Shown here piece by piece: positions 1 to 6,499 of a stretch of 19,336 nt of DNA (within the stretch, counting starts at the first letter, position 1; each line of letters opens with the position of its first letter). Under the pieces are notes generated by a model. The model was not told the DNA's origin. It was given only the letters and a program-made list of their open reading frames with translations, and ran no database searches. The DNA is from Thiobacillus sp. (GTDB taxonomy: Bacteria > Pseudomonadota > Gammaproteobacteria > Burkholderiales > Thiobacillaceae). The stretch spans positions 1 through 19,336 of the forward strand of contig NZ_JANJXQ010000239.1 in NCBI RefSeq assembly GCF_024708915.1, given 5' to 3'. A program made the position numbers and the translations under genes.

Positions 1-677
1 AGCACGCCCGCCTGATGCTGACCCGCGGCGTCGTATGTTGTGGCAGCATGGGCCGCACCCTGGTGGAATTCCTGGTCGAGCATCTGGCCTTCCTGTACGA
101 GGACGACCTCGCCATTCTCGATACCGTCGCCGCGCTGCTCCACTCGGACGTGCTCACCGAGGACGAACGGCTCGCGGTGTGGAAGCGCGGCCTCAGCCGC
201 AATTCGCACTATGTGCCCTTTCTCGAACTACAGCCCGACAGGCTGCCGGCGCCACGCGCCGCACGCAGCGACCACGCCGCAGTGCCTGCGCTCACCGGCA
301 ACGCCTACACGGCGATGCTGGACAAGGCGCTGTCGGCGCAGGGGCAGACCTTCCTCGCCACCATGGGCAGCGTCCTCGAACGCCCGGAGATCCAGGAGGT
401 GGTCAACCATACGCTCGACGCACTGGCCAACTGGTGCGCGCCGCTGCGCGCATTCGATGCCGCTGCCCGCGCGGAGGCGCGCGCGGCGCTGCTTGCGGCC
501 GCACCGCAGTTCGAAACAGATTGCGGAGCGCTCGATGCACTGGCCGCGGCGGACGCCGACAGCGTGCGGCCGATCTTCCTCAAGACCACCGCGATCGGCT
601 CGCTGATGCGGCGCAAGATTCAGCCCGTCGTCACCCCGCTGCTCGACGCCATCGCGGTGCTCCAGCGCCAGCCCTGA
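1..677 (+). CDS. Hypothetical protein, 5' end outside the window
   Basis: I do not recognise the family. The frame is open to the left edge: the codons before the first ATG (position 15) read H-A-R-L without a stop, so the gene probably starts upstream and only its last 220 or more residues are seen. The visible part is soluble and mostly helical-looking. It has no signal peptide, no membrane segment and no metal-binding Cys cluster, only two adjacent Cys near residues 8-9 of the visible part. The C-terminal half is rich in Ala, Leu and Arg. Codon use is typical of the window, which supports real coding. The gene converges on dsbD and ends 13 bases before a strong bidirectional terminator. 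Similarity to helical chaperones of the TorD/NarJ kind crossed my mind, but no motif supports it. Confidence 0.7.
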   Translation, partial: HARLMLTRGVVCCGSMGRTLVEFLVEHLAFLYEDDLAILDTVAALLHSDVLTEDERLAVWKRGLSRNSHYVPFLELQPDRLPAPRAARSDHAAVPALTGNAYTAMLDKALSAQGQTFLATMGSVLERPEIQEVVNHTLDALANWCAPLRAFDAAARAEARAALLAAAPQFETDCGALDALAAADADSVRPIFLKTTAIGSLMRRKIQPVVTPLLDAIAVLQRQP

Positions 678-690
678 GTCCCCGAAACGA

Positions 691-724
691 CGAAGCCCCG
701 CGGGCATACGCCCGCGGGGCTTCG
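691..724. terminator. Perfect bidirectional intrinsic terminator
   Basis: A perfect 15-bp inverted repeat (691-705 with 710-724) encloses the 4-base loop ATAC. The stem is very GC-rich at its centre with A/T pairs at its base. On the plus strand it is followed by CTTT, and on the minus strand by TCGTTT. It lies between the converging ends of the left-edge gene and dsbD, so it can stop transcription from both sides. Confidence 0.88.
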
Positions 725-737
725 CTTTGGGTGGCGC

Positions 738-3002
738 TTACTTGCCGAGCGCCGAATCGATGCTCGACAGGAATTTCTCGGCCTTCTGGAAACCGATCAC
801 CTTGTAGCCCGATTGCTCGCCGGCGGCAGTCCAGAAGATCAGCCCGGGCGGACCGAACAGGTTGAAGCGCTTCAACAGCGCCTTGTCGGCTTCGTTGTTG
901 GCGGTGACGTCGGCCTTCAGCAGCACCACGTTTTGCAGGCGCGCCTGCACCTTGGGATCGCTGAACGTGAAGGTCTCCATTTCCTTGCACGACACGCACC
1001 AGTCGGCGTAGAAGTCGAGCATGACGGCCTTGCCGTCGGCCTTGGCAGCCGCCAGACGGGCGTCGAGTTCAGCCACGTCCTTCACCTTCTCGAACGCCAG
1101 GCCCTTCTGTTCGGCGGCAATCGCAACGCCGCCGGCGCCGCCCTTGAAGACGTCGAGCGGCTGCAGGAGGTTGCGGCTGCCCGCCAGCATGCCGAGCAGG
1201 ATCGCCAGGCCGCCGATCAGCAGCACCACGCCAAGCCCCTTCCACAGGCGCGCCCAGCCGGACGCGTGCGCCGGCAGCGGATCGAGCGCATGGAGGTAGA
1301 TCGCCGACGCGATCAAGAGCAGCGCCCACAGCAGCATGCCGGTCCAGGCCGGGATCACCGGCGAGATCAGGTAGATCGCGATCGCCAGCATCATCACGCC
1401 GAAGGAGTACTTGACTGCGTTCATCCAGCCGCCGGCCTTGGGCAGCAGCGCTCCGGCCGACACCCCTACCAGCAGCAGCGGCACCCCCATGCCGAGCGCC
1501 AGCACGAACAGCGCCGCGCCGCCGAGAACGGTGTTGCCGGTCTGCGCGATGAAGGCGAGTGCGGCGGCCAGCGGCGGCGCGACGCAGGGGCCGAGAATGA
1601 CGGCCGACAGCGCGCCCATCGCGAACACGCCGAAGAAACTGCCGCCCTTCATCTTGTTGGCGCGCTCCGAGAACTTGCTCTGCAGCGCGCTGGGCAGTTG
1701 CAGTTCGTAGAAGCCGAACATCGAAAGCGCCAGGCCGACGAAGATCAGCGCGCCGATACCGAGTGCCCACGGATTCTGCAGCGCGTTGGAGATCAGCGTG
1801 CCGGAAAGCGCCGCCGCCACGCCGGCCACCGCATAGGTGATCGCCATGCCCAGCACGTAGGCAAGCGACAGCAGAAAGCCGCTGGTCTTGGTCACTTTGG
1901 TGTTCTGCCCGGCGATGATGCCCGACAGGATCGGAATCATCGGGAACACGCAGGGCGTCAACGCCAGCAGCAGACCGAGACCGAAGAAGGTGGCGATCAC
2001 CGGCCAGAAGCTGCCGCCTTTCAGCACGCGCTCGATGCGCGAGGTGTCGTCGCCCGCCGCTTCGGCCGGGGCGTCGAGCGCGGCCAGCGGCGTGGCCACG
2101 GCAGCGCCATTGGCCGCCAGGGAAAACTCGCGCTTGATCGGCGGATAGCAGATGCCCACCGCTTCATTGCACCCCTGCCAGGTTGCTTCCAGCACCAGCG
2201 TTTCGTTCGCGGCGAGCGCGCGCGACAGCGTCACGCCGGCGGCAAAGTCGCGGTGATACACCTCGGTGCGGCCAAAGGTCGGGTCGTCCTTGACCTCGCC
2301 CGCCGGGGCGTCGACACCCGCCACTTTCACATCGGCCGGCGATTTGACGACAAAGGCGAGTTTGTCGCGATACAGATAAGTGTTCGCGGTCAGCGTGTAA
2401 TCGAACTTGACCGTCTGCGTATCCGGCATGGCGGCCGCGACGAGGAAGGCTTCGTCCGGCGGCAGCACGTTCGGCATCCCGTCATCGCCAGCCAGGCTGC
2501 GCAGGCCGTCCAGCGCGGCAGCCGCAGCCGGCGTGGCCGCGGCTGTCGGCGTGGCCGCGGGGAGTGCGGCCGGCAGCTTGATGGTCGCGCTGACCGTTTG
2601 CGGGGTGTAGCACAGGCCGGCGTCGGCGCAGCCCTGCGAGGTGGCTTTCAGCGTGACCGACGTGGCGCCCGGCGTACGCTGGATCGGCAGCGCGATACGC
2701 ACGTCCTTGAGATAGGTTTCGACCTTGCCGAAATATTCGTCCTGCTTCGTCTTGCCCGGCGGCAGCTGCAGCGCGCCCAGGGTCGCGCCGGCAAGCTCGA
2801 ACTTGAACTTGTCGCGGTACATGTAATAGCCGTCCGCAATCTGCCAGCGCGCTTCCAGCGTGTTGGCATCGAGTGCGCGCGCCGAGAACTTGAACGCAAC
2901 GTCGGGGTCGAGAAATTCTTCAGCGTGGGCCACTGGAAAATGCGCAAACGCGCCCCAAAGTAAAGGCAGTACGCCGATCAAACGAATCCACTTATTAATC
3001 AT
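738..3002 (-). CDS. dsbD: Thiol:disulfide interchange protein DsbD with duplicated N-terminal domain
   Basis: DsbD carries electrons from cytoplasmic thioredoxin across the inner membrane to periplasmic disulfide isomerases and cytochrome c maturation factors. This 754-residue protein starts with a signal peptide (about 1-27). Two periplasmic DsbD-alpha-like domains follow, at about 28-145 with the C125-x5-C131 pair (GCADAGLCY) and about 175-297 with the C278-x6-C285 pair (GCNEAVGICYPP). Both contain the 'YLYRDK/YMYRDK' signature. An Ala/Thr/Pro linker separates them. The multi-span membrane domain (about 331-610) has the two redox Cys, C351 in LTPCVFPMIP and C473 in LGPCVAPP. The thioredoxin-like C-terminal domain carries C669-V-S-C672. 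E. coli DsbD has about 565 residues, and the extra length here is the second N-terminal domain. The start codon lies inside the end of cutA (8-bp overlap), so the two genes are probably co-transcribed and translationally coupled. Confidence 0.97.
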   Translation of the reverse strand: MINKWIRLIGVLPLLWGAFAHFPVAHAEEFLDPDVAFKFSARALDANTLEARWQIADGYYMYRDKFKFELAGATLGALQLPPGKTKQDEYFGKVETYLKDVRIALPIQRTPGATSVTLKATSQGCADAGLCYTPQTVSATIKLPAALPAATPTAAATPAAAAALDGLRSLAGDDGMPNVLPPDEAFLVAAAMPDTQTVKFDYTLTANTYLYRDKLAFVVKSPADVKVAGVDAPAGEVKDDPTFGRTEVYHRDFAAGVTLSRALAANETLVLEATWQGCNEAVGICYPPIKREFSLAANGAAVATPLAALDAPAEAAGDDTSRIERVLKGGSFWPVIATFFGLGLLLALTPCVFPMIPILSGIIAGQNTKVTKTSGFLLSLAYVLGMAITYAVAGVAAALSGTLISNALQNPWALGIGALIFVGLALSMFGFYELQLPSALQSKFSERANKMKGGSFFGVFAMGALSAVILGPCVAPPLAAALAFIAQTGNTVLGGAALFVLALGMGVPLLLVGVSAGALLPKAGGWMNAVKYSFGVMMLAIAIYLISPVIPAWTGMLLWALLLIASAIYLHALDPLPAHASGWARLWKGLGVVLLIGGLAILLGMLAGSRNLLQPLDVFKGGAGGVAIAAEQKGLAFEKVKDVAELDARLAAAKADGKAVMLDFYADWCVSCKEMETFTFSDPKVQARLQNVVLLKADVTANNEADKALLKRFNLFGPPGLIFWTAAGEQSGYKVIGFQKAEKFLSSIDSALGK

Positions 3003-3318
3003 GTTTTTCAGTCTCCGTGGCCACCCAGTCGAGATAAGCGGGCAGGCCGTGCGTTATCGGTACGGCGATCAGTTCAGGTACCTCGTCAGGGTGTTGCGCG
3101 CGGACGATTGCTTCAATCAGCGGGTAATTCGCCGCGGTGGTTTTGATCAGCAGAGGGATTTCGTCCCTTGCTTCCACCGCGCCCTGCCAACGGAAGATGG
3201 AGCGGCATGCCGGCAAAACGTTCACGCATGCCGCCGCGCGGCACTCGACCAGAGCGCGCGCCAGTTTTTCGGCGGCGCCCCGATCGGGTACATTGGTCAA
3301 GACTAACAGAGGTTCCAT
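2995..3318 (-). CDS. cutA: Divalent cation tolerance protein CutA
   Basis: CutA is a small trimeric protein linked to copper and other divalent cation tolerance; its exact biochemical role is unsettled. At 107 residues it has the usual family length. Family signatures are visible: the N-terminal 'LVLTNVPD' strand, 'ACVNVLP' with conserved C31, 'FRWQGAVEARDE' followed by 'LLIKT', and 'HPDEVPELIAVPI', where many relatives have Tyr in place of the Asp after HP. The start at 3318 fits the family N-terminus, although no clear ribosome binding site precedes it. The gene overlaps dsbD by 8 bp downstream, the same cutA-dsbD order as in E. coli. Its start codon lies only 3 bp from that of the divergent fxsA, so its promoter must lie within or beyond the 5' part of fxsA. 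Confidence 0.96.
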   Translation of the reverse strand: MEPLLVLTNVPDRGAAEKLARALVECRAAACVNVLPACRSIFRWQGAVEARDEIPLLIKTTAANYPLIEAIVRAQHPDEVPELIAVPITHGLPAYLDWVATETEKHD

Positions 3319-3321
3319 GTC

Positions 3322-3786
3322 ATGCGCTTTGGTTGGATTGTGCTACTGCTGTTGTCGTTTCCGGTGCTGGAAGCCATCGGCATTTTCTGGATGGCCGACG
3401 CCATCGGCGGCTGGGTGCTGCCGTGGCTGCTGCTCGACGTCATCGCCGGGGTCATGCTGATTCGCACCGAGCGCGTTGCCTGGGGCGCGCGCCTGCTGTT
3501 CTCGGTGCAGTCGGGCGCGCATCCGCTGGCCGCGCTGTTCGCCAGCGGCCGCATTCTCCTCGCCGGCGGCCTGCTGGTCTTCCCCGGCTTCATCAGCGAT
3601 GCCGCCGCGCTGCTGCTGTTGCTGGCTCCCGGCACCTGGAGCCGGCGCAAGACGGATCCGCTGCGGCCGGCCAACGACGATGTGCCCTCACCCCAACCCT
3701 CTCCCTCCTGGGGAGAGGGTGCGAGCGCCACGCCCAAAACGATTGACGGCGAGTTCAAGCGCGAACCCGACGATTTGCTGCGTTAG
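3322..3786 (+). CDS. fxsA: FxsA family membrane protein
   Basis: FxsA is a small inner-membrane protein; overproduction in E. coli relieves exclusion of phage T7 by the F plasmid, but its normal role is unknown. This 154-residue copy has membrane segments at about 4-22, 27-46 and 77-102, and the family pattern 'FPVLEAIGIFWMADAIGG' near the start followed by 'LLVFPGFISDAAALLLL'. Length is close to the E. coli protein (158). A possible ribosome binding site AGAGG lies 10 bases before the ATG. The cytoplasmic tail is odd: residues 121-133 (VPSPQPSPSWGEG) are encoded by a hairpin repeat of a type usually found between genes, and the frame stays open through it. The gene diverges from cutA and converges on the SDR gene. 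Confidence 0.93.
   Translation: MRFGWIVLLLLSFPVLEAIGIFWMADAIGGWVLPWLLLDVIAGVMLIRTERVAWGARLLFSVQSGAHPLAALFASGRILLAGGLLVFPGFISDAAALLLLLAPGTWSRRKTDPLRPANDDVPSPQPSPSWGEGASATPKTIDGEFKREPDDLLR
3685..3727. repeat. Dispersed-type hairpin repeat inside fxsA
   Basis: The sequence begins CCCTCACCCCAACCCTCTCC and contains a perfect 10-bp inverted repeat (3696-3705 with 3711-3720, loop TCCTG). It then continues GCGAGCG. This resembles the 'CCCTCACCCC...CCCTCTCCC...GGGAGAGGG' palindromic repeat seen between genes in many proteobacteria, recalled from general knowledge and not searched here. Its in-frame reading adds a Pro/Ser/Gly stretch to the FxsA tail. Confidence 0.75.
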
Positions 3787-3827
3787 CAAAAAACGGCGTC
3801 ACGATGATTCAGGCCGCGCTGCGCCAA

Positions 3828-4715
3828 TCAAAACAGCCTCATCTGCCCGCGTGCCTGTTTGATTTCGCGCAGCAGGTCGTCCGAAGCCGGGTAGCGGTAT
3901 TTAAAACGCAGCTCGCGCGTGGTGCGTGCGTTCGACAGCTGGCGCGACTCGCGCAGGAAGGACAGCAGCGCTTCCGACAATACCTTTTGCGCCTCCGTGC
4001 GGTCGACCCGCGGCGGGCGCGGCAGGCCGAACGCGTCGGCGCAGCTGTCGAACCAGTCGCCCATTTTCAAGGGATGCGCATCGACCGCATGGTAGATGCG
4101 CTGCGGGCGCCCGCGGAACAGCGCCGCCCACGCCAGCCGCGCCAGGTCGTCGGCGTGGATATGGTTGGTATAGCTGTCGTCGCTGGCGATCAGCGCAGGG
4201 GTGCCGCGCTTGATGCGTTCCAGCGGCAGGCGGTCGGCGGCATAAATCCCCGGTGCGCGCAGGATGCTCACCTGCACCCGCAAGGCCTCGCCCCAGGCGC
4301 GCAGTTGGCGTTCGGCATCGACCCGCCGCACCGCGCGGCCGTTCACCGGCGCCACCGGCCGCGTCTCGGCTACCCAGTTGCCGCCGCAGTCGCCATACAC
4401 GCCGCTGGTGCTGATATACACCAGCGCACCCGGCTTGCCGCGCCGCATCAGCGCGTGCAGCAGACAGGCCGTGCGCGGATCGGTCGCGCCTTCGCCGGGC
4501 GGCGGCGCAAAGTGGAATACGCCATCGACGCGCGGCAGACGGCGCAGACTCCGCGGCACATCGAGATCGCCGATATAAGGCGTCACGCCGAGCGCGCGCA
4601 GTTCGGCGGCGCGCTCGGCGCGCCGCGTCAGCCCGATGAATTCAGCCTGCCCGGCATAACGTTTCACCAGCCGCTCGGCCACGTCGCCGAACCCTGCAAT
4701 CAATATTTTTTTCAT
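3828..4715 (-). CDS. SDR-type NAD(P)-binding epimerase-like protein (YeeZ-like)
   Basis: This is a 295-residue protein of the extended short-chain dehydrogenase/NAD-dependent epimerase superfamily, probably cytoplasmic. The N-terminal Rossmann motif is clear: 'KILIAGFGDVAERL' at 3-16. The strand 'ALVYISTSGVYGDCGG' at about 97-112 holds the Ser and Tyr of the active-site region, and 'ILRAPGIYAADRLP' and 'NHIHADDLARL' follow as in epimerases. The usual YxxxK pair is broken: four residues after Y107 is Gly, so it belongs with atypical members such as E. coli YeeZ and may not be a classical oxidoreductase. The substrate cannot be told from sequence. The gene diverges from the [2Fe-2S] reductase gene across 94 bp and converges on fxsA with a 41-bp gap that holds no clear terminator. 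Confidence 0.88.
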   Translation of the reverse strand: MKKILIAGFGDVAERLVKRYAGQAEFIGLTRRAERAAELRALGVTPYIGDLDVPRSLRRLPRVDGVFHFAPPPGEGATDPRTACLLHALMRRGKPGALVYISTSGVYGDCGGNWVAETRPVAPVNGRAVRRVDAERQLRAWGEALRVQVSILRAPGIYAADRLPLERIKRGTPALIASDDSYTNHIHADDLARLAWAALFRGRPQRIYHAVDAHPLKMGDWFDSCADAFGLPRPPRVDRTEAQKVLSEALLSFLRESRQLSNARTTRELRFKYRYPASDDLLREIKQARGQMRLF

Positions 4716-4809
4716 CGCTGCCTGCCTGTAACCCTATGCACGCAGGGGTGAAAACTCCGCGCGCCCGGGCGATAATTCCTTGCTGTGCCACGTATTCTAA
4801 GCTCACATC
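4716..4809. promoter_or_regulatory. Divergent promoter region between the SDR and reductase genes
   Basis: This 94-bp gap separates two divergent start codons, so it should hold at least one promoter. A TATTCT box at 4793-4798 could serve as a -10 element for the plus-strand gene, but I see no good -35 partner at 17 bp. No convincing operator palindrome is visible. The call rests mainly on gene arrangement. Confidence 0.35.
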
Positions 4810-5847
4810 ATGCCGTATCAGGTCACCCTTCAGCCCAGCGGGCACCAGTTCACCGTCACCGATGATGAAACCATTCTCGAAGCCGCATTGCGCGAAGGCT
4901 TTGCCCTGCCCTACGGCTGCCGCAACGGCGCCTGCGGCGCCTGCAAGGGCAAGGTGTTGTCGGGTCAATTCGACTACGGCGTGTATCAGCCCGGCGCGCT
5001 GAAAGACGAGGAAAAGGCGCAGGGGCGCGCACTGTTCTGCCGCGCCAGGCCGCTCTCCGATATGACCATCGAAGCGAAGGAAATCGGCGCCGCCAAGGAC
5101 ATCGTGGTGAAGACGCTGCCGTGCCGGGTGGAGAAGCTGGAGCAACGCGCCGACGACGTCATGCTGGTGAAAATCAAGCTGCCCGCCAACGAGCGCCTGC
5201 AGTTCCTGGCCGGGCAATACATCGACTTCCAGCTGAAGGATGGCAGGACGCGCAGCTATTCGCTCGCCAACCCGCCGCACGACGACGCGCTGCTGGAGCT
5301 GCACATCCGCCACGTGCCCGGCGGCCTGTTTTCCGACCAGGTGTTTTCCACGCTGAAGGAACGCGACATCCTGCGCCTGAAAGGGCCGTTCGGCAGCTTC
5401 TTCATCCGCGAAGACTCCGACAAACCGATGCTCTTCATCGCCGGCGGTACCGGCTTTGCGCCGATCAAGGGCATGCTGGAACATGCCTTCGCCGAACACA
5501 CCGACCGCGAACTGGTGCTGTACTGGGGCGTGCGCTCGCTGAAGGATTTATACATGGCCGAACTGCCGCAGCAATGGCTGGCCGAACGCCCCAATTTCAG
5601 CTTCGTTCCGGTATTGTCGAATCCCGCGCCGGGCGATCGGTGGCAGGGGCGCAGCGGCCTGGTCCACCAGGCCGTGCTGGCCGACTTCGCCGACCTGTCC
5701 GGCTACCAGGTCTACGCCTGCGGCGCGCCGGTCATGGTGGACAGCGCGCGCGACGCCTTCACCCGCACGCGCAGCCTGCCCGAGGACGCGTTCTTCGCGG
5801 ATGCCTTCAGCTACGCGGCGGACGCCGAAACCGCACCCGCCGCCTGA
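4810..5847 (+). CDS. [2Fe-2S]/FAD/NAD(P)H oxidoreductase (CDP-6-deoxy-glucoseen reductase-like)
   Basis: This 345-residue electron-transfer protein is built as plant-type ferredoxin (about 1-95), then FAD-binding domain (about 100-200), then NAD(P)-binding domain (about 203-335). The iron-sulfur cluster ligands are C37, C42, C45 and C77 (YGCRNGACGACKG, then ALFCRAR). The flavin motif R-S-Y-S is at 148-151, the pyridine-nucleotide loop 'AGGTGFAPIKG' at 211-221, and 'YACGAPVMV' lies near the C-terminus. This architecture is often annotated as CDP-6-deoxy-delta-3,4-glucoseen reductase or as a phenol hydroxylase/Fre-type reductase. No deoxysugar or oxygenase genes lie nearby, so the electron acceptor is unknown and the common product name is probably only a label. 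It stands alone: divergent from the SDR gene and convergent with the DUF302 gene, which ends 15 bp away. Confidence 0.93.
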   Translation: MPYQVTLQPSGHQFTVTDDETILEAALREGFALPYGCRNGACGACKGKVLSGQFDYGVYQPGALKDEEKAQGRALFCRARPLSDMTIEAKEIGAAKDIVVKTLPCRVEKLEQRADDVMLVKIKLPANERLQFLAGQYIDFQLKDGRTRSYSLANPPHDDALLELHIRHVPGGLFSDQVFSTLKERDILRLKGPFGSFFIREDSDKPMLFIAGGTGFAPIKGMLEHAFAEHTDRELVLYWGVRSLKDLYMAELPQQWLAERPNFSFVPVLSNPAPGDRWQGRSGLVHQAVLADFADLSGYQVYACGAPVMVDSARDAFTRTRSLPEDAFFADAFSYAADAETAPAA

Positions 5848-5862
5848 AGCCGGCCGGCAGGC

Positions 5863-6399
5863 TTACAGCTCGCCTTTGGCGCCTGCCTGCATGATCTCCA
5901 GCAGCCCCTGGCGCACCGCGTTGATGCGGTCTTTCAGCGCCTGCGGCACGCGCTTTTCCTGCGCCAGCATGTCCACGTTGACGTCCATCATCACCAGCCA
6001 GCCCCGACCTTCGGCGTCTTCGATCATGGCGATGCGGCACGGCATGTACACCGCAAAATCCAGATTCTGGTCGATCAGCGCCTTGGCGGTGACGGCATCG
6101 CAGAACTGGAAAATGGTGATGGTGCGCTGCGGCTGGCCGGTGACCGCCTCCACCTGCTTGGACAGCGGAAGCTCCGCCACCAGTTGCAGATTCAGTGCAT
6201 TGGCGCGCAGACGCATCGAATCGGCCGCATCCGTCAAACTGACGCCGCGCTCGATGGCCACCTTGTAAACGTCGGCCTGGGCGGTCTGGGCGGTCTGGGC
6301 GGTCCGTTCGGCTGGCGGCGTTGCCGCCCGGCTGGCGGGCGCAGCCAGCAGCAACACGCTCAGCACGGCACCCAATACGGCAAGAAAAGCAGGACGCAT
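5863..6399 (-). CDS. Exported DUF302 domain protein
   Basis: This is a 178-residue protein of the DUF302 family, whose function is not established. I chose the ATG at 6399 because GAGGAG sits 7 bases upstream on the coding strand; the longest frame would start at 6426 and add nine residues. From this start the protein opens with a signal peptide ('MRPAFLAVLGAVLSVLLL', then an AASRA-type cleavage region). A Thr-Ala-Gln repeat linker follows, then the DUF302 core: 'ITIFQFCDAVTAKALIDQN', 'VYMPCRIAMIED' and 'WLVMMDVNVDML'. The core holds two Cys, in FQFCD and MPCRI. Relatives are exported or membrane-associated proteins often found in sulfur-oxidising or metal-stressed bacteria, which I state from general knowledge. 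The gene lies 100 bp downstream of hemY on the same strand, with its own ribosome binding site. Confidence 0.9.
   Translation of the reverse strand: MRPAFLAVLGAVLSVLLLAAPASRAATPPAERTAQTAQTAQADVYKVAIERGVSLTDAADSMRLRANALNLQLVAELPLSKQVEAVTGQPQRTITIFQFCDAVTAKALIDQNLDFAVYMPCRIAMIEDAEGRGWLVMMDVNVDMLAQEKRVPQALKDRINAVRQGLLEIMQAGAKGEL
6277..6303. repeat. Three tandem 9-bp repeats in the DUF302 gene
   Basis: CTGGGCGGT occurs three times without gaps at 6277, 6286 and 6295. Read on the minus strand each unit encodes Thr-Ala-Gln, giving a short repetitive linker between the signal peptide and the DUF302 core. The unit is a multiple of three, so changes in copy number would keep the frame. Confidence 0.9.
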
Positions 6400-6449
6400 G
6401 GGAATACTCCTCATGAATATAAGCACTTTCTAATAATACACGCCGTCCC

Positions 6450-6495
6450 GCGCCGCGCACCCGCACAAACGTGCTACGCGCACGGGGCGCGGCGC
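6450..6495. terminator. Possible hairpin after hemY
   Basis: A 9-bp inverted repeat, GCGCCGCGC at 6450-6458 with GCGCGGCGC at 6487-6495, lies just after the hemY stop. A smaller GCAC/GTGC hairpin is nested inside it. There is no run of T after it on the minus strand, so intrinsic termination is uncertain. The GC-rich background makes such repeats common by chance. Confidence 0.25.
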
Positions 6496-6499
6496 CGGT

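Noticed and set aside
813..2963. A 716-codon open frame on the plus strand opposite dsbD
   Set aside because: It is the mirror frame of dsbD, rich in Arg, Gln and His, with no recognisable motif. DsbD on the minus strand is certain.
3730..3827. A terminator between the converging fxsA and SDR genes
   Set aside because: The gap shows only weak GC-rich pairings with no stem and T run on either strand.
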